A DNA stretch of 64,000 nt from Leptobrachium leishanense (Eukaryota; Chordata; Amphibia; Anura; Megophryidae): contig CM019069.1 in the NCBI GenBank assembly GCA_009667805.1, forward strand, positions 90,803,204-90,867,203. The letters run 5' to 3'. Within the stretch, counting starts at the first letter, position 1; each line of letters begins with the position of its first letter. The translations under genes and the position numbers were made by a program. Of this stretch, positions 53,311 to 63,987 are shown piece by piece. Under the pieces are notes generated by a model. That model was not told the DNA's origin. It made no database searches and saw nothing but the letters and a program-made list of their open reading frames with translations.

Positions 53311-54953
53311 CACATACATACCTGTTTTTACTCATACTTTGCCCCCTATTGTACCCACACTGTGCCCATAACCTTGTGTATTCCCTACTCTGTTTGTCAC
53401 TGTTTGTCATTGCGGGTTTTGGGAGAAGAGATGGAGGGAGGAGAAGGAGTGTTGGTGGGGAGGAGAAGGAGAAAGTGAGGAAAGGTAGAGAGGTGTCTAG
53501 GCGTGGGGGAAAGGAGCAGTGGGGCAAATAGATGTAGCAGTGAGGGGGAGAGGAGGAGTGAGGAGAGGACAATTGGTCAAGGGAAAGGATACATGGGCAG
53601 GGGGAGAGGAGAAGTGGCAAAGGCCGGACTCCTGAGACGTTAACTAGCAGAGACAGGGAGAGGAGTAGTGAGCGGAAGAGGAGGGTTAGGAGTGACAGTG
53701 GAGAGAGTGAGGGTGCCACTCCCAGGCTAGACCCATCCAGCAGAGGAACAGATTCAGGGCAAGGGTCAAGACAGGGAGTTAGTGAGCATTCTCACTCTGG
53801 GACGCAGGAGTCACAGGCCACCTCAGGAAATCTGAGAAGAGCGGTACACCCTGGAGGAGAATAACGTGCCAATATAGACTAATAAGCATAGGGTACACCG
53901 GCTGGGTGACCTGTCCCTGTCTGAGTAGCATTTGTTTGAGGAAAATAAAATTTGATACAGCAAACACCTGTCATTTTCATTTGTGGAATATGGTGGGACA
54001 TAATCATTTGCATTTTGATGAGTACGGAGATATAATATGTGTGTTTTAGGATCTGTTGAGTGGGAACAGTAGCCAAGGATGATGTGCATCTTAGTTGCAG
54101 CAAAATAATCTTCACAATGTTATGTTTGTATTTGGCTGGATAATGATGCAACCATAGGAAAGTATTAGATACCGTGGCTCACTAATGTGAGCAATGCAAT
54201 CTGGGGGGGGGGCATAAGTTAAAGTCACTAATTCTAGCGTTAACACAAAATCACCCTAATGGTAATGCCATATATATAATCTAGCAGCTCATAGTCTATG
54301 GAGTTGTTAAGTTTACAACAGCCCTGGTAAAGTTAGCAGGAACTTTGGAGTATTACCCAAAATTTACAATTAAGAAGAGTAACCATGTGCTTACATGCAC
54401 CTACCACACGGGAGGGCCTCGCTCTGCAAAAAGAAAAATCACAATCATTTAGACCGCTCTTCAGAGCCCTACAGGCTATAGGGGCATGTAAGGTATCATT
54501 GGAAAGGCCAGGGTATGTCCTTTCCAATTATATCAAACATGACCAGGTTTATGTAATAAATAAAATGGTTTTTTTACTTTTTTTCCTAATGCAGCACCAT
54601 TGTTCACTTTACAAGGACCTAATGTGGAGGTTATGGAGCAATCCATTATTATGCATTGGTTCATATAAAACTCAATCTGCTGTGAGGAGAGCAGGGTTTC
54701 TTTAGACCCCTGTATCTTCATTACTTACACCCCACAACTTTAAGTGAGGCATCATTGGAAAGGTCATAGTCTGGCTTTGTCGCAATATGGCATATGGGGG
54801 TGAGAGTATGAGCCCAGTATGCAGTGACAGAACAAGCAGAGACACTTGAATAAGGTCCGAATGGAGATTTATTATGGTAAACACAGGCAATTGAATGATA
54901 GTGAGTATATGGGAGGCTGTGTCAGTTATTTATGTCTTTATCTATATGACATA
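53311..54953. other. Unassigned sequence; purine-rich 53415-53720
   Basis: 53415-53720 is strongly purine-rich on the + strand (GGAGAGG-type), giving artificial long frames on both strands. The remainder to 54953 shows no recognised gene or element. Confidence 0.45.
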
Positions 54954-55818
54954 CAGGGTTATTCAAAAAGAATTGAAAAGTCACACGTTCGGTGACTTTT
55001 CGTTCTCTTCAATTCGGTGCGATTTGGCGATCCCATTTCGGCGACCCTGCGGTGTATTCAGCAAGCACCACAGGGCCGTCGTAGTGCAGGGAAAAGCTGC
55101 CGAAAAGCCGCTGAAAACTCACCGCAAAACCCAGGCAAATGCACACCAAAACTCAAAAAAACATCTGGATTAACCCCACCGAAGACGCCTGAGAAACCCA
55201 AGCAGGAGCCGATCAGAGCGCAGAGCAGCCGCCGGAAAAACCCGATAAACACAGACGAATGGAGTGAAAAAAAAAGATAACAGCATACTTGAATGTTTGA
55301 AAAGTGAAACGCTGTTTGCAAACAAACTACTGAGTGAAAATGACTGAAATTTACATATGAGGTCCAATGAATGATAATAAAAAGGGCTGTTACAGAAAAA
55401 ACTGAAAAAACGATTTTGTAAAAAAAATTTTACAAACAAATCCCAAAAAATACCTAACAGATCCTAAAAAATCTATAAATGAAGAGACATTTTACTGCAG
55501 AATATTATAATAAACGGTTTATTAGATATTGCATTAAAACGGGAATATTTTTAACATTGAAGCCTATGGGATTCGCCTGAATAAACCTGTCGAATGAAGC
55601 AACCGAATGGCAGGGCATTTTGGCAACTTTTCACTGCTGGTTTTTGTTCTCTGAATAGATGAAGCTATGGGGATTTCACTGCCCTCGAACAGGCACCGAA
55701 CAGACATCGTATGTGCAGGCAATTCGCCAACATTTGGCAAACTGCCTGCTCTCTGGATAGCCGAATGGCCAAGAAAGGTACCTTTCGGCAGCCATTCGGA
55801 TCTCTTTGAATAACCCTG
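54954..55818. mobile_element. Foldback MITE, 'GGGTTATTCAAAGAG' family, copy 3
   Basis: The ends are 'cagggttattcaaaaagaat' and 'atctctttgaataaccctg'. Shared internal blocks with copy 4 include 'aaagtcac', 'cggtgacttttcgttctctt' and 'caagcaccacagggccgtc', and with copies 1 and 2 'ttgcaaacaaactactgag' and 'tgggattcgcctga'. No transposase is encoded. Confidence 0.8.
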
Positions 55819-56517
55819 TTTGTTTTTCTTACCATTCCAGCGGTTGTCCAAAGTCCTTTGTAGTCTGTGAAACCAAACTCCAATCAAACAATATTTTGAA
55901 AAAAATAAAGTGTGTGTATATATATAACATTTAATATGAACTGTATAAAGAACAGAGATTATATTCTTACGTTTTGCTGCATGAAGACCTGTACTATGCA
56001 GAACTTATAATGTTCTTTTCACCATTACTAATTTAAAAAACTGAATAATCATGATGGTGAAGGCGATATATAGAGACATAGAGGAATAAATAGAAACTGC
56101 AAATATTAAATCAATCAGTATGAAGAAGACATTGGTTATGGAGATATGAATAGTGCATATCTGTGCATCACATCAGTACATCTGTTTGCTGTAGTCTGGA
56201 GATGCTGACATGAAATTGCACATAAGTGCTGGTGTTTGTATCAATCTGCTTTAATGCACTGCAGAATTCCCATGGGTATTCTAAAATCAATATTGGCCAT
56301 GACTGCAACCATAAAAACAGGATGTGCCTCTACTTCAGCACCTCCTTTGAGGTTTCACTGCCTGTCCCATCTTTTTTTTCCTTTTCCTTGATAATCTGAA
56401 TGGTTTTGCCAGCTACTTTTGTTCACAATTACACAGTGGTTGCTCCATCACCTTCACTTCTAATAGGAAGAAGCTTGTCACTCTTATTAAAAGCTGTGTT
56501 CGTGCTTTTGAAACAAA
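55819..56517. other. Unassigned sequence
   Basis: No recognised feature in about 700 bp. Confidence 0.45.
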
Positions 56518-56698
56518 CAGGGTTATTCGGAGAGAGGTGAAAACCAGGAGAATTGCCAGAAGAATGAACAATCTAGACCAAATAGCCAATTTGGAAAGTG
56601 AGATAAATAGGAGAATTTTTCTGGTTTGGCTATTTCGACCTAGAATTTTCACTTCGCCAGTCATTTTCCTGGTTTTCACCTCTCTCTGAATAACCCTG
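56518..56698. mobile_element. Small foldback MITE, 181 bp
   Basis: Arms of about 31 bp, 'cagggttattcggagagagg' and 'cctctctctgaataaccctg', extend inward to 'tgaaaaccagga'/'tcctggttttca'. The ends match copies 3 and 4, but the interior is unrelated. It is probably mobilised by the same unknown transposase. Confidence 0.85.
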
Positions 56699-57331
56699 TT
56701 AGTTAAGGTTCCTTTAGTGAATCCAGCCCATTGTGACCATTGAAAGTGTGACTTTTCTAAAAGGTGTTTGGCATAATAGAGAACATGTTGCAATGTTACA
56801 CTGACAACACTACAATGATGTGATAGCAGCACCACTGATAATGTCAGACAGCATTACAGCAATACAGTTTTGTATACAGGGCTAGATTTAGGGCATCAGG
56901 AGCCTGGGGCTGAACAACTCCTTTGTACCTCTGTCCATCCATCACAATTTCCCTTGTTCCTTTGCCCCATTTTTCACACCTTCAACCGTTCAGCTGCACC
57001 AAACTTTTTACCTCCCATGTTCATGTGACCCATTCCTCTTTATTTGTTTGTGTTGTTGGCAATTGGTGGTTCCATTTAGTTTTCAGTAGGCTGTTTTAGA
57101 ACATAGGCCTGGAGGTACAGCTCCGAAACTCCTCATATTAATCCAGCCCTGGGTGTACTGTAATTGTATTGACATGACACAGTATTGAAACTTAAAATGT
57201 AAATTTAGGGTGATTTGGATTATATTTAAGTAGAACTTAGTTAGGAAAGGATAAAATATTGAGTCATTTTTATGGCAACAGCTAGTCATTGGTCCTTAGA
57301 ATGATATCACATTAAAATATCCAAACACTAT
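56699..57331. other. Unassigned sequence
   Basis: No recognised feature. Confidence 0.45.
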
Positions 57332-58231
57332 CAGGGTAATTCAAAGAGAATCGAAAAGTCACCGCACGTTCGGTGACTTTTCGTTCTCTTCAATTTGGTG
57401 CGATTCGGCGATCTCATTTTGGCGACCCTGTGGTGTATTCAGCAAGCACCACAGGGCCGTCATAGTGCAGGGAAAACCTACCGCAAACCTGACGAACACT
57501 CACCTCAAAACCCAGCGAAGGAACACCGAAACCCGCAAAAACATCTGGATTAACCCTGCCGAACACGCCGGAGAAACCCGAGCAGCCGTCGATCACAGCG
57601 TGGAGCAGCCGCCGGTAAAAGCCGACACCGCAGATGAATGGAGTGAAAAAAACCCCAGTACGCTTCAATGTTTGAAAGTGAAACAATGTTTGCAAAGAAA
57701 CTACTGAGTGAAAATGTCTGAAATTTACATATAAGATCCAATGAATGCTAATAAAAAGGGCTGTTACAGAAAAGAAAAAACGATTTAAAAAAACCCCGAA
57801 AAATTATTTTCGCAAAACAAATCCCGAAAAATGCCTAAAAGATCCTAAAAAAATCTCTGAATAAAGAGACTTTTTCCTGCAGAATATTATAATCAATGGT
57901 TTATTAGATATTGAATTAAAACTTTTAACATTAAAGTCTATGGGATTCGCCTGAATAAATCTGCCGCATGAAACCACCGAACAGCAGGGCAATTCGGCAA
58001 TTTTTCACTGCTGGTTTGTGTTCTCTGAATAGACAAAGCATTGCTTCTCTATGGGGATTTCACTGCCCTCGAACAGGCAACAAACAGGCACCGTATGTGC
58101 AGGCAATTCGTCAGGATTTGGCGAACTGCCTGCTCTGAATAGCCGAATGGCCAGGAAAGGTAACGAACGCTGAATTTCACTGTTCGGTTACCTTTCGGCC
58201 TCTACCTTTTTGGATCTCTTTGAATAACCCT
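57332..58231. mobile_element. Foldback MITE, 'GGGTTATTCAAAGAG' family, copy 4
   Basis: The ends are 'cagggtaattcaaagagaat' and 'atctctttgaataaccct'. It is closely similar to copy 3 across most of its length and in the same orientation. A possible 3-bp TAT duplication flanks it, but other copies do not show one. Confidence 0.8.
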
Positions 58232-59456
58232 ATATGAAAGTCTCACGTATTCCCAATGTAGGCGTCTAATTGAGAGCTTCAAACATTTTGTGGTTGTTAA
58301 AACAAATGAATCTGTTCATCTGAATGAAAATGTATCATTTGCACAATTTTAATAGTGAAAATTAGTCCAAAGTATAAAAAGTTTAATACATTTATGCTAA
58401 TCAATATTTCTATAGTTGCAAATTCACTATTGCACAAAAATTATTTAATAAATAAAAATATTATTGAAAAAACATTAATATAATACCAGACACCAGACAA
58501 CTGTTTGTTAGACTAAATGACATTCTTATCTCATTTGCATAACATATCAATTACAGGATTGTGTAAATCATTCTATCCACTTTGTTATTGAGGGTCAACA
58601 TTTCTTTTAAACCCTTCTACTTTATATCCTAAAAATTTTCCATTTGCACTTTCTAGTAATCCAAAAGCACTTGATGATTTTTGGAACTAACGACCTTGGT
58701 AAAAGAAGGCAATACTTTCTCTTTTCTTTTTCTTTTTTTTCTTGCTTTTTTTATTACATAAAGGTTACAAGACCTTTGTACAATAAGAAACAGATTCTCT
58801 AAACAAAAAAAAACAAAACCGTGTCTTTCTCAAGTCATTTTTTTTTCCGTCTCCCCCAAAAAAAATAAACACGTTACCCAGAGATTCCAAGTAACAGTTA
58901 GATATTCCAATCATACAAAAAGACATGAGCTAGCTCTGCAGAGGGAGGGAACGGGCGCCGCTGTCCCTTTACGCGCCTTGTAGTGGCAGAAAGGAAGAAA
59001 CGTGTGTGTGTGTGGGGGGGAACCTCCAAGGGCCTTTTCCTAGTCCCCCCTCTATTTTTAAAGAGGCCACGTGCCGCGACACGGCGCTCCTGCGCACACA
59101 GGCAGAATTCAACAGGGATATTTTTAGAGAAACAGTAATATTAGAAAATGACAACTAGAGAAAAAAAGGGTACTGGCGCCTCCCCAAATCCAAGATGGCA
59201 GCTCCATGTATGAAACTGAACCTCCAACACCGTGAACATGGTACATTAAACAGACTTACTGGACTGACGGTTTCAGATTGCCTTCTTGCTCACGAAGCTG
59301 ATACTTTGATGCCATGCAAGTCCCCCTACGTCTGGAGTTTGCCGTGAAGCTCTGATGACCTTATCAATGGATCTGCATGCCGAGAGAGTTTAACCTCACC
59401 TTCGGCTAAAACTGGGGAGTCCCCGCCGTCCCTCATCAGTACGGTGCAGGTGAAAC
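58232..59456. other. Unassigned; possible LINE 3' tail at 58723-58830
   Basis: 58723-58830 has a poly-T start followed by 'ttattacataaaggttac', which resembles a minus-strand LINE 3' end, but no coding sequence confirms it. 58950-59110 is GC-rich. No gene was recognised. Confidence 0.35.
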
Positions 59457-60172
59457 TAGGCTTGTGCACCGATTTTTTTTCGGTTCGATTTGTTCGGATG
59501 TTTAAATTTTCGATTCGGCTCGTTTCGACCGATTTCTGTTTCGATTCGGTTCGGTTCGTTTTTTTTTCGGAATATCGACCATTTTTCGTGTTTTCGGGTC
59601 ACTTTGCTCATTTTTTGTATCAACTTTTCGTGATTTCGGAAATTTTCGTTTTTTCGGAACGTATGTTCTCCTCGTTTCAAAGTGTCTAACTCTATTCGTT
59701 TTGACGTAAACTACTATGGTTTACTTTTTTTATACTTTATATATTTTTTTATAATAAATTTTTGGTTTGTTTTTCGTATCCGATAATTCATTCTGTCGAT
59801 ACGATAATTCTGGCGATTCTATCGTGTTTTTTTTTTATTAAATAAAGATCCTTTTTTTCTTATGAATATACATTTCACACCTTTATTTAATCATATTAAA
59901 ATGGTTTGAAAGCCAAGGAACAAAAAAAATGAAACAACGATTTAAAAAACGCTAAACTGAAACAAGTGATACGCATTTACAAATACAAAATTTACAGAAT
60001 CAGCGATAGAACCGATAATAGTTAAATATACGATGTCCAGAATTACCGAAATGGAACCGAAATCACGAATGGAACTGAAATCATGAATAGAGCAAAAATA
60101 AATTTCGATTTGACACTTCAAGTCCATTCGAAAAATCCGAAAATTTCTCGTTTCGGCTCGTTTCGACTTCTG
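59457..60172. mobile_element. Foldback hAT-like element, copy 3, one end lost
   Basis: It begins 'TAGGCTTGTGCACCGATT' and carries the 'tcgtttcgaccgatttc', 'gtttcaaagtgtcta' and 'tctgtcgatacgataattct' blocks of the copies at 34636 and 41294. The right arm ends at 'cgtttcggctcgtttcgac' without the terminal motif, where Tc1 'C' sequence begins. It has a very short or absent minisatellite. Confidence 0.75.
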
Positions 60173-60974
60173 TGGTTTGTCCACATGACTTTTGGCATAC
60201 TGCAGTCAACTCTTCTTATTCTTTGGAGACAGCAAGGGGGTGCGCCTGGGAGTTCTGGCATGGAGGCCTTCATTACGCAGTGTGTGCCGTATTGTCTGAG
60301 CTGAAACTTCAGTACCCACATCTGACAAATCTTTTCTCAGTTCCTCAGCAGTCACACGGGGACTTTTCGTCACTCTACGCTTCAGGTAGCGCACAGCAGT
60401 CAAAGTCAGCATCTTCTTTCTGCCACGACCAGGTAGCGTTTCAACAGTGCCCTTTGCCTTGAATTTGCGAATGATGCTTCCTATGGTGTCTCTTGGTATG
60501 TTTAACATCTTTGCAAACTTCTTATAGCCATTGCCCTTCCTGTGAAGAGTAATCACCTCTTCTCTTGTCTTCCTGGACCATTCTCTTAACTTCACCATGT
60601 TTGTAACCACACCAGTAAATGTCTAGAAGGAGCTAAGTATCACAGTCATTTTAAAGCTGCCTAATTGGTGCTTATTATGCTTTATTGCTGCTCCGTGACA
60701 TCCACAGGTGTTTTCAATACCTGATTGAAAACACTTGAATGAACCTCTGTTCTTCAGAGTGGTAGTTTTTAAGGGGTTGAATAATTGTGTCAATGAAGAA
60801 TTCACAAAAGAAACATTTACTACTGTATTACAAAACCAATTGATGTCATTTTAGTTGCATATGGTTCTTTAAAAAGTCCTTGTAGGATTTCATTCTGAAT
60901 ACAATTACAAATGTACACTAAATTCCCTAAAACCCTTTACAGCATTGGGGGTTGAATAATTTTGAACACAACTG
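60173..60974 (-). mobile_element. Tc1 transposon 'C', truncated
   Basis: One terminus is present: 'gttgaataattttgaacacaactg' read on + (spanning 60951-60974), followed by TA at 60975-60976. The transposase N-terminus lies inside on the minus strand. The other terminus and the catalytic domain are missing where the hAT-like element abuts. Confidence 0.85.
60206..60598 (-). pseudogene. Tc1 'C' transposase, N-terminal DNA-binding half
   Basis: The start is taken as the ATG at 60598 (MVKLREW), although an in-frame ATG lies 12 bases upstream. The open frame shows the paired-like helix-turn-helix 'EVITLHRKGNGYKKFAKML' and 'IPRDTIGSIIRKFKAKG', the linker 'LPGRGRKKMLT', and the second DNA-binding helices 'SPRVTAEELRKDLSDVG' and 'SAQTIRHTLRNEGL'. 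After 'RTPLLSPKNKKS' the frame stops, before the first catalytic aspartate. It therefore cannot transpose. The binding half is intact. Confidence 0.88.
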
Positions 60975-60981
60975 TATATAT

Positions 60982-61443
60982 TGTGACGTTTGGGGGCCTA
61001 CAGAGCACGTGCACAATGTCTTTCACAAACAAAACAGCTTTATTCACCCTTTCAGGGCAGTCAAAAAGGCAACATAATAAGTAAATGCTTGGGTTCAGTG
61101 AAATTAAAGCAAAGTCCTGATCTTCAGCACAAATAAACAGAAAAAATAATGATGGCTCACCAACGCTTTAAACCGTCCCAAACCTGGGGAATCCTTTCCC
61201 CAGTATGTAGAAGCCTCTCCAGCAAGGCACAGCACGTCTCCTGCTTTTGGAACACACACACACAGCTTCCACTGATTACTTTCCTTTTTCCTAAAAACTC
61301 CCACAATCCTATCTGGGAGTTGCTGGCTTTAAAAGCCTTCCTGGACAGGAACATTAACCCTGTGGTTGCCCTTAAAGGGTCCACAACCCAAATAGGGGTG
61401 AAACATATTGTCCATCCAGGACCCAGCCCTGCCGACCTCTACA
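60982..61443 (-). mobile_element. 3' LTR of gypsy element
   Basis: Read on the minus strand it starts TGTAGAGG (61443) and ends CGTCACA (60982), TG...CA ends, 462 bp. A polypurine tract lies directly upstream. A TATA-like CTTTTAAAG is near 61328-61340. An AATAAA signal (TTTATT on + at 61039-61044) lies near the 3' side. Its partner 5' LTR is beyond the window. Confidence 0.75.
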
Positions 61444-62672
61444 TATCCCCCCCTCTGTCTCAACGCGGAGGTGTTTGAGGCAACAGTAGACAGCCCACAA
61501 TGCATCCGGGACAGGGCATCAGCATTTTGGTGCTGTTTCCCAGGCCTGTATTCCACCACAAAGTTAAACTCCTGGAGAGACAGGAACCACCTGTTTACCC
61601 TGGCATTAGCATTGCGGTGCTGCCTCATCCAGGTCAATGGGGCATGGTCAGACACCAAACGGAACTTCCTGCCCAACAGGAAGTATCTCAAAGAATCCAA
61701 GGCCCACTTTATGGCCAAGCCCTCTCTTTCCACCACAGCATAGGTTTTCTCCGCTGCCGTCAGTTTCCTACTAAGAAAAACCACGGGGTGCTCTTCCCCA
61801 TTGACTTCTTGGGATAGCACAGCCCCCAAACCCTCACTTGAGGCATCCCTCTGTACAATGAACTCCCTCATGAAATCAGGGACTACCAGCACTGGGTGCT
61901 GACACAACGCATTTTTAAGCTTCTCGAAGGCATCTTCAGCATTGGCATTCCATTGAATCATCACCGACTTCCTACCTTTCGTCAGGTCAGTCAGTGGTGC
62001 AGTAATAGAGGCAAAATTGAGGACAAACCGCCGGTAATACCCCACTATACCCAGAAAAGCACAAACCTGCTTTTTTGTGAGGGGGCGTGGCCAGTTCTGG
62101 ATAGCCTCTACTTTGTTAAATTGTGGCTTTACCAGACCCCTGCCTATGACATATCCCAGGTACTTAGCTTCCTCCTTCCCTACCGCACTTTTCTCAGGGT
62201 TAACAGTAAAGCCCGCTTTCCTCAAACCGTCCAAAACCATCTGAACCCGGGGAAGATGGGACTCCCAATCTGGACTGATGATGACAATGTCATCCAGGTA
62301 GACCGAGGTATATCTCAGGTAGGGGCAGAGCACCCTATCCATCGCTCGTTGGAAGGTGGCCGGGGCTGAGTGTAACCCAAAAGGCATCCGCTTATAATGA
62401 AAATGACCCTCTGGAGGGGAAAAAGCAGTCTTTTCCCTGGCTTCCTTAGTCAGGGGTATCTGCCAGTATCCCTTAGTAAGGTCCAGGGTGGTGATATAAC
62501 GGGCCAGACCCAATTTCTCTATTAATTCATCCACCCTTGGCATGGGATACGCGTCAAATTTTGACACCTCGTTAAGTTTCCTGAAGTCATTGCAGAATCG
62601 CAAAGTGCCGTTGGGCTTCGGTACCAACACGATGGGGCTCGACCATTCACTCTGTCTCCTCAATGACATCAA
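61329..62672 (-). CDS. pol: Ty3/gypsy reverse transcriptase and RNase H
   Basis: This part of Pol copies the element RNA into DNA and removes the RNA. After an out-of-frame few codons the RT shows 'SEWSSPIVLVPKPNGTLRF', 'VSKFDAYPMPRVDELIEKL', 'TTLDLTKGYWQIPL', 'MPFGLHSAPATFQRAMD' and the catalytic 'SVYLDDIVI' (62289-62300). The RNase H domain has 'FIVQRDASSEGLGAVL', 'AVVEREGLAIKWAL', 'FRLVSDHAPLTWM' and 'QHQNADALSR'. No stop separates RNase H from the LTR: the frame reads through the polypurine tract and ends at 61329 inside the LTR. The frame differs from the integrase block by one base near 62655, at a point inside the conserved RT start, which is more like a mutation than programmed shifting. 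Confidence 0.92.
   Translation of the reverse strand: MMSLRRQSEWSSPIVLVPKPNGTLRFCNDFRKLNEVSKFDAYPMPRVDELIEKLGLARYITTLDLTKGYWQIPLTKEAREKTAFSPPEGHFHYKRMPFGLHSAPATFQRAMDRVLCPYLRYTSVYLDDIVIISPDWESHLPRVQMVLDGLRKAGFTVNPEKSAVGKEEAKYLGYVIGRGLVKPQFNKVEAIQNWPRPLTKKQVCAFLGIVGYYRRFVLNFASITAPLTDLTKGRKSVMIQWNANAEDAFEKLKNALCQHPVLVVPDFMREFIVQRDASSEGLGAVLSQEVNGEEHPVVFLSRKLTAAEKTYAVVEREGLAIKWALDSLRYFLLGRKFRLVSDHAPLTWMRQHRNANARVNRWFLSLQEFNFVVEYRPGKQHQNADALSRMHCGLSTVASNTSALRQRGGYVEVGRAGSWMDNMFHPYLGCGPFKGNHRVNVPVQEGF
61446..61461 (-). promoter_or_regulatory. Polypurine tract, plus-strand DNA primer site
   Basis: On the minus strand 'GAGACAGAGGGGGGGA' immediately precedes the LTR start at 61443. This is the standard position and composition for plus-strand priming in LTR retrotransposons. 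Confidence 0.75.
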
Positions 62673-63987
62673 GCTGAAGCATTTTTTTAACCTCTTCAGA
62701 AACAGCCTTTCTATGGGCTTCTGGGAGGCGGTACGGCTTTACCCAAACCTTTACATGGGGTTCCGTCACAATATCATGTTTAATCCAGGACGCGTGTCCC
62801 GGTAGTCCTGAAAACATGCCTTTGTTTCTTTGCAGAAACTCCTTAACTTCTTGGGTTTGGGGTTTGGACAGGGTGGCAGCAATGTGTACTGCGTCAACAC
62901 CATCAGACTCTATACCCACCCCAACCATGGCGGACACCTCCTCTTGGTCTCTCCAGGGTTTTAACAAATTTATGTGGTAGATCTGGTATGGTTTTCTTTT
63001 CCCAGGCTGATGCACTCGGTAGTTTACTTCCCCTACTTTTTCAACCACCTCATATGGTCCCTGCCACTTGGCTAGGAACCGACTTTCCACCGTGGGTATA
63101 AGTACTGCTACCCAGTCCCCAACCTGAAATTGCCGCAGCTTGGCTGACCGGTTGTACACCCTTTTCTGGGCCTCCTGAGCTTTCTGCAAATGTTCCTGTA
63201 CCAAAGGCATCACTTTAGAAATTCTCTCTCTCATCTGAGAGATATGTTCAATGAGCGATTTGTGTGGAGAGGACTCACTTTCCCATGTCTCCTTCACCAA
63301 ATCTAGCAATCCCCGGGGTCTGCCACCATACACCAGCTCAAAAGGTGAAAACCCCGTGGAGGCCTGAGGAACCTCTCGAATAGCAAACAGCAGCGCGGGA
63401 AGCAAATGATCCCAGTCTCTTCCATCTCTCTGCACAACGCTTTTAAGCATCATTTTCAGAGTTTTGTTGAATCTTTCTACCAGACCATCTGTCTGAGGGT
63501 GATAAACAGATGTTCGCAACTGCTTGATTTGGAACAACTTGCACACATCTGCCATCACCCGGGACATAAATGGGGTCCCCTGGTCCGTCAAAATTTCCCT
63601 TGGCAGGCCAGTTCTCGAAAACATAAAAAACAACTCCTGCACAATGGCCTTTGATGTAGGGTTTCTTAAAGGAACCGCCTCTGGATACCTTGTGGCATAA
63701 TCAAGAACCACCAGGATATATCGGCGTCCCTGAGCAGACTTCTCTAAGGGACTCACTATATCCATAGTGATGCGCTCAAAGGGCACCTCAATTATTGGCA
63801 GAGGCACCAAGGGGTTCCTATAATGGGGTGCTGGGGCAGTTAACTGGCAAACAGGGCAGGAGGAACAGTACCTCTTAACCGCGGCACCGATCCCTGGCCA
63901 GTAAAACCGGTCTGTTATCCGGGCCTCAGTTTTCTCAGCTCCCAGGTGACCACCTACAGCATCATTGTAAGCCAGATCCAGCACCAT
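62647..63987 (-). CDS. pol: Ty3/gypsy integrase, upstream of RT (Gmr1-like order)
   Basis: Integrase inserts the DNA copy into the genome. The block begins with the zinc-binding region 'AYNDAVGGHLG' ... 'YCSSCPVCQL'. The core has 'ITMDIVSP', 'EILTDQGTPFMSRV' and 'YHPQTDGLVERFNKTLK', giving D, D and E with 35 residues between the last two (DD35E). The GPY/F module 'FLAKWQGPYEVVEKVGEVNY' follows. The frame then continues with 'FSGLPGHASWIKHDIV' and 'YRLPEAHRKAVSEEVKKML', the usual segment just before gypsy RT. Thus integrase precedes RT, unlike ordinary gypsy elements. The first histidine expected of the HHCC finger reads Y ('LAYND'), a possible inactivating change. Upstream protease and gag lie outside the window; the frame may extend past 63987. 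Confidence 0.92.
   Translation of the reverse strand: MVLDLAYNDAVGGHLGAEKTEARITDRFYWPGIGAAVKRYCSSCPVCQLTAPAPHYRNPLVPLPIIEVPFERITMDIVSPLEKSAQGRRYILVVLDYATRYPEAVPLRNPTSKAIVQELFFMFSRTGLPREILTDQGTPFMSRVMADVCKLFQIKQLRTSVYHPQTDGLVERFNKTLKMMLKSVVQRDGRDWDHLLPALLFAIREVPQASTGFSPFELVYGGRPRGLLDLVKETWESESSPHKSLIEHISQMRERISKVMPLVQEHLQKAQEAQKRVYNRSAKLRQFQVGDWVAVLIPTVESRFLAKWQGPYEVVEKVGEVNYRVHQPGKRKPYQIYHINLLKPWRDQEEVSAMVGVGIESDGVDAVHIAATLSKPQTQEVKEFLQRNKGMFSGLPGHASWIKHDIVTEPHVKVWVKPYRLPEAHRKAVSEEVKKMLQLDVIEETE

Noticed and set aside
53415..53720. Purine-rich stretch considered as an exon of an acidic/basic protein
   Set aside because: Both strands are open owing to composition. I could not find splice sites with coding support or any domain.
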